Shown: positions 36,051 to 47,449 of the stretch, piece by piece
Layout: the number at the start of each line of letters is the position of its first letter
Numbering within the stretch: position 1 is the stretch's first letter
DNA from: Microbacterium sp. LWH7-1.2
GTDB taxonomy: Bacteria; Actinomycetota; Actinomycetes; Actinomycetales; Microbacteriaceae
DNA: 64,000 nucleotides
Reading direction: 5' to 3'
NCBI RefSeq assembly: GCF_038397755.1
Contig: NZ_CP151637.1
Span: forward strand, 620,001-684,000
The notes under the pieces: generated by a model
Told to the model about the DNA's origin: nothing
The model's input: the letters and a program-made list of their open reading frames with translations, nothing else
Databases searched by the model: none
Translations under genes and position numbers: made by a program

Positions 36051-36776
36051 ATGGAGATCCGCGGACCGATGCAGCTGCCCGCGCGCCGCGAGGACATCGA
36101 GCTCGAGACTCTGGACGGGCTGACCCTCGTCGGAGAGCTCGCCCTCCCCGAAACCCGCGACCCGGTCGCGACGCTCGTGACGCTGCATCCGCTCCCCACC
36201 GCCGGCGGGTTCATGGACTCGCACATCCTCCGCAAGGCCGCGGGCCGACTGCCTGCACTCGCCGATCTCGCGGTGCTGCGGTTCAACACGCGCGGGACGA
36301 CGTCGACACGGGGCACCAGCGAGGGCTCGTTCGACGGCGGCCGCGCCGAGGCGTTCGACGTCGCGGCGGCGATGGACTTCGTGCGCGAGCGCGGACTCCC
36401 GCGCCCGTGGTTCGTCGGCTGGTCGTTCGGGACCGAGCTGGCGCTCAAGTACGGTCGCGACCACAGCGTCGAGGGCGTAGTGCTTCTGTCGCCGCCGCTG
36501 CATCGTGCGACCGACGAAGAAGTCGCGGCGTGGGCCGGCGATGAGCGTCGGCTGATCGTGCTCGTCCCGGAATTCGACGACTACCTCCGACCGGATGCTG
36601 CGACCCAGCGCTTTGCGAGCGTTCCCGAGGCCGTCCTCATCCCGGTCGAGGGCGGAAAGCATCTGTGGGTGGGGGAGAATCAGACGCGGCGCGTGCTGAC
36701 CGAGATCGTTGCGGCCGTCAACCCCGACGCGCTTCCGCTGCCCCTGGAGTGGCACGGACCCGCTGCCGAAGCGTGA
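36051..36776 (+). CDS. Alpha/beta-hydrolase family protein
   Basis: 241 aa. TLHPLPTAGGFMDSH is a typical first-strand and oxyanion region, and S125 in GWSFGTELALKYG is the GxSxG nucleophile. A late acidic residue and H in GGKHLWVGE complete a plausible triad. The form resembles the dienelactone-hydrolase-like or KANL3-type alpha/beta proteins; the substrate is unknown. It begins one base after the zinc-ribbon gene stop and is convergent with the AI-2E gene. Confidence 0.85.
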   Translation: MEIRGPMQLPARREDIELETLDGLTLVGELALPETRDPVATLVTLHPLPTAGGFMDSHILRKAAGRLPALADLAVLRFNTRGTTSTRGTSEGSFDGGRAEAFDVAAAMDFVRERGLPRPWFVGWSFGTELALKYGRDHSVEGVVLLSPPLHRATDEEVAAWAGDERRLIVLVPEFDDYLRPDAATQRFASVPEAVLIPVEGGKHLWVGENQTRRVLTEIVAAVNPDALPLPLEWHGPAAEA

Positions 36777-36782
36777 GGGTCA

Positions 36783-37850
36783 TCACCGTTCGTTCTGGCG
36801 TGGGATCACGACCTGGCGGTAGATGATCAGGATGCTGGCCGCCACAGGGATCGCCACCAGGGCGCCGAGGAGGCCCAGCAGGGAACCGCCGGCGAGGGCC
36901 GCGATCACGACCACCGCTCCGGGGACCGCCACAGCGCGCCCCATGATGCGCGGCGAGATCACGTACGCCTCGATCTGCATGTAGATCAGGTAGTAGATCG
37001 CGGCGATCAGTGCGGTCGTGGGGGAACCCACCACCAGGCACGTGAACACGATGATGATCGAGCCGGTGAGCGTGCCGACGAGAGGGATGAGCGAGAAGAA
37101 GAAGGCGATCACCGCGAGCACCGCGGGGAACGGCGCCTCGATGATCGTGAGGAAGATCGCGCTGAGCACGCCGTTGATGAGGCCGAGCGTGACCTGGCCG
37201 ATGACGTAATAGCCGACCGAGTCGGTGATCTGCTCGCCGAGATCCATGAATCGGGCACGCTTGGATGCCGGGACCAGCTGATAGACGGCGCGCTTCAGGT
37301 TCGGTGTTGACGCCGTGAAATAGATCGTGAGGATCAGCACGATGAACGCGCCGGCGAATCCCGCGATGAGCGCACCCATGATCGCGATGATGCTGCCGCC
37401 GACCTCGGAGCCGATCGCGCCGACGTCGAGCGAGGCGTACCAGTCTTCGATGTAGCCCCACACCTCATCGACGTTGAGCGCCGGGAATACCGCGCGCAGC
37501 CAGTCCTGTATCGCGCCCACCGGGTCGTCGAACTCGCCCTTCTCGGCCAGGTCCTGGATGGTCGTGACGAGCTGGCCGATCTGCTGGACGATGATCGGGA
37601 CGACCATGAGGATGATGCCTGTGAAGACAGCGAGCACCCCGAGGATCGTGATCAGCACCGCCGCCCAGCGCGGCAGCTTGCGGCGCTCGAGCCACGCGAC
37701 GATCGGGTCGAGGCCCAGCGAGAGGAAGAGGGCCGTGCCGACGTAGAGCAGGATCGTCTGGAGGTTCTGGATGCTTCCGATGAGCAGCAGCCCGAGGCCG
37801 ACACCCAGCGTCGCGAGCAGCGCGGTGCGGAACGGGTTGTGCAGCTTCAT
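36783..37850 (-). CDS. AI-2E family membrane transporter (TqsA/PerM-like)
   Basis: 355 aa; the ATG has GAGGGGG seven bases upstream. About seven or eight hydrophobic helices occur in the family pattern: two pairs at the start, a ~100-residue amphipathic region (VVPIIVQQIGQLVTTIQDL...), then VIAFFFSLIPLVGTLTG and the end GLLGALVAIPVAASI. Members export autoinducer-2 or act as Na+/H+ antiporters; the substrate here is unknown. TATCCT at 37896-37901 (minus) is a -10 candidate. Confidence 0.9.
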   Translation of the reverse strand: MKLHNPFRTALLATLGVGLGLLLIGSIQNLQTILLYVGTALFLSLGLDPIVAWLERRKLPRWAAVLITILGVLAVFTGIILMVVPIIVQQIGQLVTTIQDLAEKGEFDDPVGAIQDWLRAVFPALNVDEVWGYIEDWYASLDVGAIGSEVGGSIIAIMGALIAGFAGAFIVLILTIYFTASTPNLKRAVYQLVPASKRARFMDLGEQITDSVGYYVIGQVTLGLINGVLSAIFLTIIEAPFPAVLAVIAFFFSLIPLVGTLTGSIIIVFTCLVVGSPTTALIAAIYYLIYMQIEAYVISPRIMGRAVAVPGAVVVIAALAGGSLLGLLGALVAIPVAASILIIYRQVVIPRQNER

Positions 37851-37963
37851 CGAGTTCCCCCTCAGATCGACGTCGCGTCGATGCATCGTCCGCCCAGGAT
37901 ACGCACCAGCGACGTCCAGCTCCGTGAATGCCGCCTCCCACGCGCCTCACAGGTCGTGTTCGC

Positions 37964-37989
37964 TAGTCTGAACTGTTGAATCGAAGGGT
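37964..37989 (+). promoter_or_regulatory. Promoter and ribosome site of the membrane-protein gene
   Basis: TAGTCT (37964-37969) is the -10. CGAAGGG (37983-37989) is a ribosome site 6 nt before the GTG. The leader is about 20 nt. Confidence 0.45.
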
Positions 37990-37995
37990 TGCGCC

Positions 37996-39894
37996 GTGTC
38001 CGCGCGCCCGGGAAAGGTGTTCTTCGTGCGTTTCGTGTGGGCCGTGGCGGCGTTCGTGCTCGCCACCGTGATGATCGGTGCGGGCATCGCCCAGCGGACG
38101 ATCTTCCAGGGACCCAAGACCGAGACCACGGCGATCTCGGTCGAAGAGCAGACTCCGTATCTCCTCATCGACGGCGCCGTGCTCAATCAGATGCCCGGCA
38201 CGCAGACGCTGCGGGCCCAGACCGAAGGCGACATCTTCGCCTCGTACGGCCGCACGGCCGACATGGAGGCCTGGCTCTCCGACTCCACGTACACCCACGT
38301 CTCGCTGGACGACGAGGGCGGACTCGCGACGACCGTGGTGGAGCCCGAGGTCGACGCGACCGCGGATCCCGCCGTTGACGCGCCGTCCGACGACGCCGCT
38401 GCGGGCGACGCCGCCGGTGATGCGACCGGCGGGGAGGATGCCGCCGAGACTACCGGCCGCACCCCCGTCGGATCCGACCTGTGGCTCGACGAGTACCAGC
38501 AGACCGACCTCCTCATCGCGCCGCTTCAGCTGCCGGAGGGCATGAGCGTGCTGGTGGCCGCGGACGGCACCGCACCCGCGCCGAGCAAGGTGACGGTCTC
38601 GTGGCCGCTGCAGACGTCGACGCCGTGGGCAGGTCCGCTCATCGTCGCCGGCGGCATCCTGATGGCCGTCGGCGTGTTCCTGTACATCCTCGGCATCCGC
38701 CACGCGCGCCGCAAGCGCGGTCCTCGCCGCAAGGGCCTGCCGCTGCCGGTCACGGAGCCCATCGATATCGCGATCGACCACGACGACGACAAGGGCGTGA
38801 TCAGCAGTTCGAAGCCGACGCGTCGCGCCGTCTCGAGCGGCGGCGGGCGACGTGCGTTCGCCGTGCTTCCGGTGGTGGCCGTCTCGGCGCTGCTGTTCTC
38901 GGGCTGCTCGGCCGACGCGTGGCCGCAGCTCGGCTCATCGCCGACCCCGTCGCCCACGGCGACCGTGATCGCCCCCGACGGCCAGCAGGCTCCGGCCGTG
39001 ACGAAGGCGCAGGCCGAGCGCATCCTCACGCGCATTGCCGCCACGGTGGCCGACGCTGATGCCGCGATGGACGGCGACCTCGCCGACACCCGCCTCGAGG
39101 GGGCGGCGCTCGCGGCGCGCGACACGAACTACAAGCTCCGCGGCGCAATCGGCGACTACCCGGCGCCGGCCCCGATCCTGGCGAAGCCGCTGGAGATCAT
39201 CCTCCCGCAGGCCTACGACGACTGGCCGCGCTCGGTCATCGCGGTCGCGGACGATGAGGAGTCCAAGACGTCGAGCATCATGGTGCTGACCCAGCAGGAT
39301 CAGTGGTCGGCCTACAAGCTGTCGTATGTCGGAAGCCTCGAGGCCTCGACCTCGCTTCCCGACCTCGCGCCGGCCTACATCGGCGCGCCCCAGGTCGAGC
39401 CGGACTCGCCGTTCCTCCTGCTGCCGCCGAACGAAGTCGCCGCCGCGTATGCGGACGTCGTCAACAAGGGCGAGCAGAGTGAGTATTACGACCTCTTCGA
39501 GGCCGACGGCGACCAGCTCCGAGCCAGCATCGCGGCGGACCGCCAGCGGAGACTCGAAGAATTCAACAAGACTGCGTCGTCGACCGGAACCCTGGAGTTC
39601 AGCTCGGCGGCGGGTGTCGAGGCGCCGTTCGCCCTGCAGACGGTCGAGAGCGGGGCGATCGTCGCAGTGAACATCAATGAGATCGACACCGTGAAGCCCA
39701 CCAACGCCGATGCCGTGATCAAGGTCAACGACAACCGGACGGTCAAGACACTGGCCGGTGTCGACCAGTCGCAGACCGGATTCGCGACCACCTTCAGCGA
39801 CCAGGTGTTCTTCTACGTGCCCGGTCCGGGTTCGAACGAGAAGATCCGTCTGCTCGGTTACTCGTCCGACATCCTCGATGCGAAGATTCTGTAG
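37996..39894 (+). CDS. Membrane protein with an internal lipobox-like segment, unknown function
   Basis: 632 aa from GTG. The N-terminal half has a first helix (~8-33), an extracellular region with an Asp/Ala-rich low-complexity stretch (~115-155), and a second helix (~212-234). After a cytoplasmic linker comes a lipoprotein-signal-like helix ending LLFSGC at C304, then a ~330-residue soluble domain. This looks like two genes, a membrane protein and a lipoprotein, joined in frame. No catalytic motif is seen. The stop overlaps the next start by one base, so it is likely coupled to cnoX. Confidence 0.8.
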   Translation: MSARPGKVFFVRFVWAVAAFVLATVMIGAGIAQRTIFQGPKTETTAISVEEQTPYLLIDGAVLNQMPGTQTLRAQTEGDIFASYGRTADMEAWLSDSTYTHVSLDDEGGLATTVVEPEVDATADPAVDAPSDDAAAGDAAGDATGGEDAAETTGRTPVGSDLWLDEYQQTDLLIAPLQLPEGMSVLVAADGTAPAPSKVTVSWPLQTSTPWAGPLIVAGGILMAVGVFLYILGIRHARRKRGPRRKGLPLPVTEPIDIAIDHDDDKGVISSSKPTRRAVSSGGGRRAFAVLPVVAVSALLFSGCSADAWPQLGSSPTPSPTATVIAPDGQQAPAVTKAQAERILTRIAATVADADAAMDGDLADTRLEGAALAARDTNYKLRGAIGDYPAPAPILAKPLEIILPQAYDDWPRSVIAVADDEESKTSSIMVLTQQDQWSAYKLSYVGSLEASTSLPDLAPAYIGAPQVEPDSPFLLLPPNEVAAAYADVVNKGEQSEYYDLFEADGDQLRASIAADRQRRLEEFNKTASSTGTLEFSSAAGVEAPFALQTVESGAIVAVNINEIDTVKPTNADAVIKVNDNRTVKTLAGVDQSQTGFATTFSDQVFFYVPGPGSNEKIRLLGYSSDILDAKIL

Positions 39895-40832
39895 TGACCG
39901 ATCCCACTCTGGGCGCCTCGCTGCGCGGCGCCGTCGACCTGTCCTCCCTCCGCAACCGTCCGGCGCCCGGCGCTCCGGGTGAGGAGGCGCCGGCCGGCGC
40001 CGGTGTAGCCGTCCCGTCGCTCGTCCTGGACGTCACCGACGAGACGTTCCCGCAGGTGCTCGAGCTGTCGCGCACCGTTCCTGTTGTCGTGGACCTCTGG
40101 GCCGAATGGTGCGGCCCCTGCAAGCAGCTGAGCCCGATCCTCGAGAAGGTCGTGATCGAGCTCGGCGGACGCGTCGTGCTCGCCAAGGTCGACGTGGATG
40201 CGAATCCCCAGCTCTCGCAGGCCTTCCGGGCGCAGTCGATTCCGATGGTCGTTGCTCTCGTCGCGGGCCAGCCTGTCCCGATGTTCACCGGCGCCGTGCC
40301 CGAGCAGCAGGTGCGCGAGGTGTTCGCACAGCTCCTTCAGCTCGCTGACCAGAACGGCGTGACCGGCTCCGCCTCGGTCGACGGGGAATCCCCGCAGGAG
40401 CCCCCCGCAGAGCCGCCCCTGCCGCCGCTGCACGCGGAGGCATTCGCGGCCATCGAGGAAGGTGACTACGCCCGTGCGGTCGCCGCGTACGAGAAGGCTC
40501 TCGTCGAGAACCCCCGCGACGCCGAGGTGCGCGCCGGTCTCGGCCAGGTGCGCCTGCTCGACCGGGTGCAGGGTGTCGATCTCCAGGCGGCGCGTGCGGC
40601 CGCAGCATCCGCCCCTCAGGACGTGGCCGCGCAGTTCACCGTCGCCGATCTCGACCTCGCGGGCGGGCATGTGGAGGACGCCTTCGGGCGCTTGCTGGAT
40701 CTGTTCGCCCAGCTTCCCGCCGACGAGCGCACCCCGGTGCGCGAGCGGCTCGTCGAGCTGTTCGCGCTTGTCGGCGATGCCGACCCGCGCGTGATCGCGG
40801 CCCGCGGCCGCCTCGCTTCGCTGCTCTTCTGA
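39894..40832 (+). CDS. Thioredoxin-TPR co-chaperone, CnoX/YbbN-like
   Basis: 312 aa from GTG. Residues ~45-150 form a thioredoxin domain with WCGPC (C73, C76). Residues ~180-312 are TPR-like (FAAIEEGDYARAVAAYEKAL). In E. coli CnoX guards proteins during oxidative stress with GroEL, but its thioredoxin site is atypical; here CxxC is intact, so redox activity is possible. It follows the membrane protein and precedes a terminator. Confidence 0.88.
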   Translation: MTDPTLGASLRGAVDLSSLRNRPAPGAPGEEAPAGAGVAVPSLVLDVTDETFPQVLELSRTVPVVVDLWAEWCGPCKQLSPILEKVVIELGGRVVLAKVDVDANPQLSQAFRAQSIPMVVALVAGQPVPMFTGAVPEQQVREVFAQLLQLADQNGVTGSASVDGESPQEPPAEPPLPPLHAEAFAAIEEGDYARAVAAYEKALVENPRDAEVRAGLGQVRLLDRVQGVDLQAARAAAASAPQDVAAQFTVADLDLAGGHVEDAFGRLLDLFAQLPADERTPVRERLVELFALVGDADPRVIAARGRLASLLF

Positions 40833-40866
40833 GCAGCCCCGCACCCGACGGCGCGACCCTCTCGCG

Positions 40867-40900
40867 GACGAGGGCTCCAGGTGCACCCGGAGCCCTCGTC
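40867..40900. terminator. Bidirectional terminator between cnoX-like gene and glgB
   Basis: GACGAGGGCTCC pairs with GGAGCCCTCGTC, with GGTGCACC inside, broken by a single mismatch. It lies between convergent genes. Confidence 0.85.
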
Positions 40901-40916
40901 GCGCGTCTGACGATCT

Positions 40917-43087
40917 TCAGCCCTGGGTCGGCGACGGGATGTGCGCGCCGGTCCGGTGGCGCAGCCAGAGCACTCCCAGCGGCGGCAGCACGAGGGCCGC
41001 GCGTCCGCCGGCGCCCGCGTGGACGACGCCGAGGTTGCCGACGCCCGACCCGCCGTACACCTGCGCATCGGTGTTGAGGATCTCGTCCCAGACTCCGGTC
41101 TCGGGCAGGTCGAGTTCGTACGAGATCGGGTTTCCGGAGAAGTTCGCGGCTACGACGATCGTGTTGCCGTGCCAGTCCCGTCGCGCGAACGCGATCACAT
41201 TGGGATTCCACTTCGGAGCACCGAGTCGGGTGAACGCCGCGCCGTCGCTGTCGCGCGCCCACAGGGCGGAATGCTCCCGATAGATCCGGTTGAGCGCCCC
41301 GACGAACTGCTGGAGCTGTGCGTGGGTGGGCTGATCGAGCAGCCACCAGTCGAGCGAACGGCCTTCGGACCACTCCGAGAGCTGCCCGAACTCCTGGCCC
41401 ATGAACAGCAGCTGCTTGCCCGGGTGGCCCCACATGTAGGCGAGAAAGGCGCGCATGTTCGCGAGCTTCTGCCAGTGGTCGCCGGGCATGCGGGAGATGA
41501 GGCTGCCTTTTCCGTGGACGACTTCGTCGTGGCTGATCGGGAGCACGTAGTTCTCGCTGAACGCGTACACGAACGAGAACGACAGTTCGCCCTCGTGATG
41601 CGATCGATAGATCGGATCGCGCTTGATGTACTGGAGCGAGTCGTTCATCCAGCCCATGTTCCACTTGAACCCGAATCCCAGACCGGCCTGGTTCGTGGGA
41701 GCCGTGACCCCGGGGAAGCTCGTGGACTCCTCGGCGATCATCGCGATGCCCGGGTAGCGCTTGTACGCGGTGGCGTTCACCTCCTGCAGGAAGTGGATCG
41801 CCTCGAGGTTCTCGCGTCCGCCGTGCACGTTCGGCGCCCACTCGCCGTCCTCGCGGGAGTAGTCGAGGTACAGCATTGAAGCCACGGCGTCCACGCGCAG
41901 TCCGTCGACATGGAACTCCTCGAACCAGTACAGCGCGTTCGCGACGAGGAAGTTGCGCACTTCGTTGCGGCCGTAGTCGAAGATGTACGTGCCCCAGTCG
42001 CGGTGTTCTCCGCGCCGCGGGTCGGCGTGCTCGTACAGCGGCTCGCCATCGAAGCGTGCGAGGGCGAAGGCGTCCTTGGGGAAATGCCCCGGGACCCAGT
42101 CCATGATGACGCCGATGCCGGCCTGGTGGAGCCGGTCGATGAGGTACCGGAGGTCGTCGGGGTGCCCGAAGCGGCTGGTCGGTGCGTAGTAGCCCGTGAC
42201 CTGGTAGCCCCAGGACCCACCGAAGGGATGCTCGGCGAGCGGGAGGAACTCGACATGCGTGAAGCCCTGCGCGCTCACGTAGTCGATGATCTGGACGGCG
42301 GCCTCACGGTACGACAGCCCCTGGCGCCAGGAGCCGAGATGCAGCTCGTAGACCGACATCGGCCGCGACACGGGGGTCGACTTGGCGCGCTGCGCGAGCC
42401 AGGCGGCATCGCCCCACGAGTACGAGGAGCGGACGACCACCGATGCCGTAGCCGGCGGCACCTCTGCGAACCGGGCCATCGGGTCGGCCTTGAGCACCCA
42501 GTCGCCGCCCCGCGCCCGAAGCTCGAACTTGTAGGTCGCGCCTTGGCCGACGCCGGGGACGAAGAGCTCCCACACGCCGCTCCCGCCCATCGAGCGCATC
42601 GCGTGGCCCTGGCCGTCCCAGCCGTTGAAGTCGCCCACCACGCGCACGGCTCGGGCATTCGGCGCCCACACGGTGAAGGCGGTGCCCAGAGAGCCGCCGT
42701 GCTCGCGCTCATGCGCGCCGAGCACCCGCCACAGCTCCTCGTGGCGCCCCTCGCCGATCAGATGGAGGTCGAGCTCGCCGATGGTGGGGGAGTGACGGTA
42801 CGGATCGTCCGCGGTGAAGTCGGGCCCGTGGGGGTAGCTGGTCAGCAGCTCGTACGGGCTGAGTCCTCCCGCGCGCGTGCCCTCCCAGATCCCTGCGCGC
42901 ACGTGCTCCAGCGGTACGCGGGTGCCGTCGGCGAACACGGCGGTGACGCTGCGGGCCAACGGCCGCCGGGCGCGCACGATCCAGGTCGCGGTGCCCTCGG
43001 CATCCGTGTCGGGATGTATGCCGAGGACGGAGTGGGGGTCGTGGTGCGAGCCCGTCGCGACGGCATCGAGGATCTGGTCGGCGGGCA

Positions 43088-43091
<4 letters not shown>
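40917..43091 (-). CDS. glgB: 1,4-alpha-glucan branching enzyme GlgB
   Basis: 724 aa. The N-terminal CBM48 (SVLGIHPDTD...) and GH13 barrel have the nucleophile D401 (VDGLRVDAVASML) and acid E454 (MIAEESTSFPG), 53 residues apart as in E. coli GlgB. It introduces alpha-1,6 branches. The first of two adjacent ATGs is taken because AAGGAG lies 5 nt upstream. Its start overlaps the glgE stop, so GlgE-made chains can be branched at once. Confidence 0.95.
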
Positions 43092-45172
<2,081 letters not shown>

Positions 45173-45178
45173 GTCTCG

Positions 45179-45184
45179 AACCTA
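45179..45184 (-). promoter_or_regulatory. Leaderless glgE -10 element (TAGGTT)
   Basis: On the minus strand TAGGTT ends 6 nt before the glgE GTG. Confidence 0.5.
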
Positions 45185-45248
45185 TCGCGCGCCCGAGCGG
45201 GATGACAGCGACGTGACGCGGCGCCGCGATTTCGGCGACGGATCCGGG

Positions 45249-47333
45249 TTACTCGGCACGGAAGAGACGCATCGACGTGCCGGCGAGCGCGACGGTGTCG
45301 CCGGGGCCGAAGACCTCCGCGCTCTCCGACGGCGTCTCGTCGGCGCTCGACCACAGCGACACGAAGCTGGCCACGCCCTCCACATCGGGGAGTGTGACCT
45401 CGATCGGACGCTCGGTGCCGTGGACCATGAGGAGCACTCGGTTGAAGCGCTCGAACTCGGGCGTCGAGGCGGCCACGTACTGCAGCGTGCGATGGGACGG
45501 ATCGGTCCACCGTTCGATCGACATCGTCTCGCCGTGCTCGTCGTACCACTCCATGACGGATGCCGAAGGCGTGCGTTCGCCGAGCCGCGCGAAGCGGCTG
45601 GGCCGTAGCGCCGGGTTCTCGCGCCGCAGGCGCAGAAGGTGGCGCACATGGCTGTACAGATCCTGCTGCCACGGAGCGTGCTCCCACGACAGCCATGTCA
45701 GGACCGAGTCGTGGCAGTACGCGTTGTTGTTGCCGCGCTGCGTGCGGGCGAACTCGTCGCCGGCGGTCAGCATGGGCACACCGGCCGACAGCAGCAGCGT
45801 GCCCAGCAGGTTGCGCATGGCCTTGCGCCGCGTCGCGAGGATGCGCTCGTCGTCGGTGGGTCCCTCAGCGCCGTGGTTGAAGGAGCGGTTGGTGTCGGCT
45901 CCATCGCGGTTGTGCTCGCCGTTGCCGAGGTTGTGCTTGACGTCGTACGACACCAGATCGCGCAGGGTGAAGCCGTCGTGGGCGGTCACGAAGTTGACGC
46001 TCGCGAGCGGACCGCGCACGTCGGCGAAGGTGTTCGCGGATCCCGCGAGGCGGTTGGCGAACCCCCCGATCCCGACCGGCGACGTCGAGGCACGCCGCGC
46101 GTAGTCCACGTCGCTCAGCCAGAAGTTGCGGACGCGATCGCGGTAGCGATCGTTCCACTCGCTCCAGCCGTCGCCGAAGTTGCCGGTCTGCCATCCCCCC
46201 ATGCCGACATCCCACGGCTCGGCGATCATCTTCGCGCCCGCGAGCGCAGGGTCGTCCAGGATGGCGCGCAGAAGCGGATGCTCGGGCGTGAACACATGCC
46301 CCGCGTCCCGTCCGAGCGTCGCGGCGAGGTCGAACCGGAAGCCGTCGATCTGCACATCGTTCGCCCAGTAGCGCAGGGAGTCCAGCACCAGGCGGGCCGC
46401 AGCATCCGTCGACGTGTCCACCGAGTTTCCGCAGCCGGTGACGTCGATGTACGCGCCGTCCTCCTGCTGGCGGTAGTAGGCCCGGTTGTCGATGCCGCGC
46501 AGACTCGAGCGCGGACCGCCGATGCCCTCTTCGGCGGTGTGGTTGTAGACGACGTCGAGGATCACCTCGAGCCCCGCCTCGTGCAGCAGCTTCACCATGC
46601 CCTTGAACTCGCGCAGGACGGCCTCGGGCCCCTGCCGACGAGCATCCTCGGTGGCGTACGCGGCGTGCGGGGTGAAGAAGTTCAGGGAGTTGTAGCCCCA
46701 GTAGTTGGTGAGCCCGTGCTGGAGCAGTCGCGGTTCGGTCGTGAACGCGTGCACCGGGAGCAACTCGATGCTGGTGACGCCGAGGTCGAGGAAGTGCTGC
46801 ACCATCGCCGGGTGGGCGAGGCCCGCGTACGTGCCGCGCAGGGCGCCGGGGACGTCGGGATGCCGCTTCGACATGCCCTTCAGGTGACCCTCGTACAGCA
46901 CCGTGCGGTCCATCGGGATGGCGGGCTTGGCGACACCTGCCCAGTCGAACGATCCGTGGACCACCTCGGAGCGCCAGCCGTCGTAGCCGGTCCGGACGAG
47001 TCCGCGCGAGTAGGGCTCGAGCAGGAGCGTCCCACGGTTGAAGGTGTTGCCCGGCGCGTGCGGGCCGTCGACGCGGATCGCGTAGCGCGTGCCCGGGCGC
47101 AGCAGCGGCGTCGTGATCTCCCACACGCCGCCGCCGATCGCGACGAGGGGGTCGGTCGCGGTGATCCAGTCGAGGTCGGTGTCGTCGAAGACGACGAGGT
47201 CGATCGCGTCCGCCGAGTCCGACCACACCCGCAGGCGTGCACCCCCGTCGATGAGCACGACCCCCAGCCCGTCGAGCTCTGGGTCCAGCAGACCCGCGGC
47301 AGGCGGCGAGATGACGGAGACCGGGCTGATCAT
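45249..47333 (-). CDS. glgX: Glycogen debranching enzyme GlgX (second copy)
   Basis: 694 aa. The start is set by TATGGT 7 nt upstream. A CBM48 domain precedes a GH13 barrel with the nucleophile D335 (IDGFRFDLAATL), MIAEPWDVG and TAHDGFTL. It shares barrel motifs with the first copy (NFVTAHDGFTLRDLVSY) but differs elsewhere, so it is an older paralogue rather than a recent duplicate. It lies just upstream of glgE on the same strand but has its own promoter. It probably debranches the GlgE product. Confidence 0.93.
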   Translation of the reverse strand: MISPVSVISPPAAGLLDPELDGLGVVLIDGGARLRVWSDSADAIDLVVFDDTDLDWITATDPLVAIGGGVWEITTPLLRPGTRYAIRVDGPHAPGNTFNRGTLLLEPYSRGLVRTGYDGWRSEVVHGSFDWAGVAKPAIPMDRTVLYEGHLKGMSKRHPDVPGALRGTYAGLAHPAMVQHFLDLGVTSIELLPVHAFTTEPRLLQHGLTNYWGYNSLNFFTPHAAYATEDARRQGPEAVLREFKGMVKLLHEAGLEVILDVVYNHTAEEGIGGPRSSLRGIDNRAYYRQQEDGAYIDVTGCGNSVDTSTDAAARLVLDSLRYWANDVQIDGFRFDLAATLGRDAGHVFTPEHPLLRAILDDPALAGAKMIAEPWDVGMGGWQTGNFGDGWSEWNDRYRDRVRNFWLSDVDYARRASTSPVGIGGFANRLAGSANTFADVRGPLASVNFVTAHDGFTLRDLVSYDVKHNLGNGEHNRDGADTNRSFNHGAEGPTDDERILATRRKAMRNLLGTLLLSAGVPMLTAGDEFARTQRGNNNAYCHDSVLTWLSWEHAPWQQDLYSHVRHLLRLRRENPALRPSRFARLGERTPSASVMEWYDEHGETMSIERWTDPSHRTLQYVAASTPEFERFNRVLLMVHGTERPIEVTLPDVEGVASFVSLWSSADETPSESAEVFGPGDTVALAGTSMRLFRAE

Positions 47334-47340
47334 GCGGACT

Positions 47341-47346
47341 ACCATA
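47341..47346 (-). promoter_or_regulatory. Leaderless glgX2 -10 element (TATGGT)
   Basis: On the minus strand TATGGT ends 7 nt before the ATG. Confidence 0.5.
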
Positions 47347-47449
47347 ACCATGGTCCGAGTCGGCGGTGTTACGGCACCAGGTCCCACCCGGACACGGAAC
47401 CCGGATGCAGCACCCGCCGCTTCCGATCGCGAAGGAAGGCCGACCGGTC

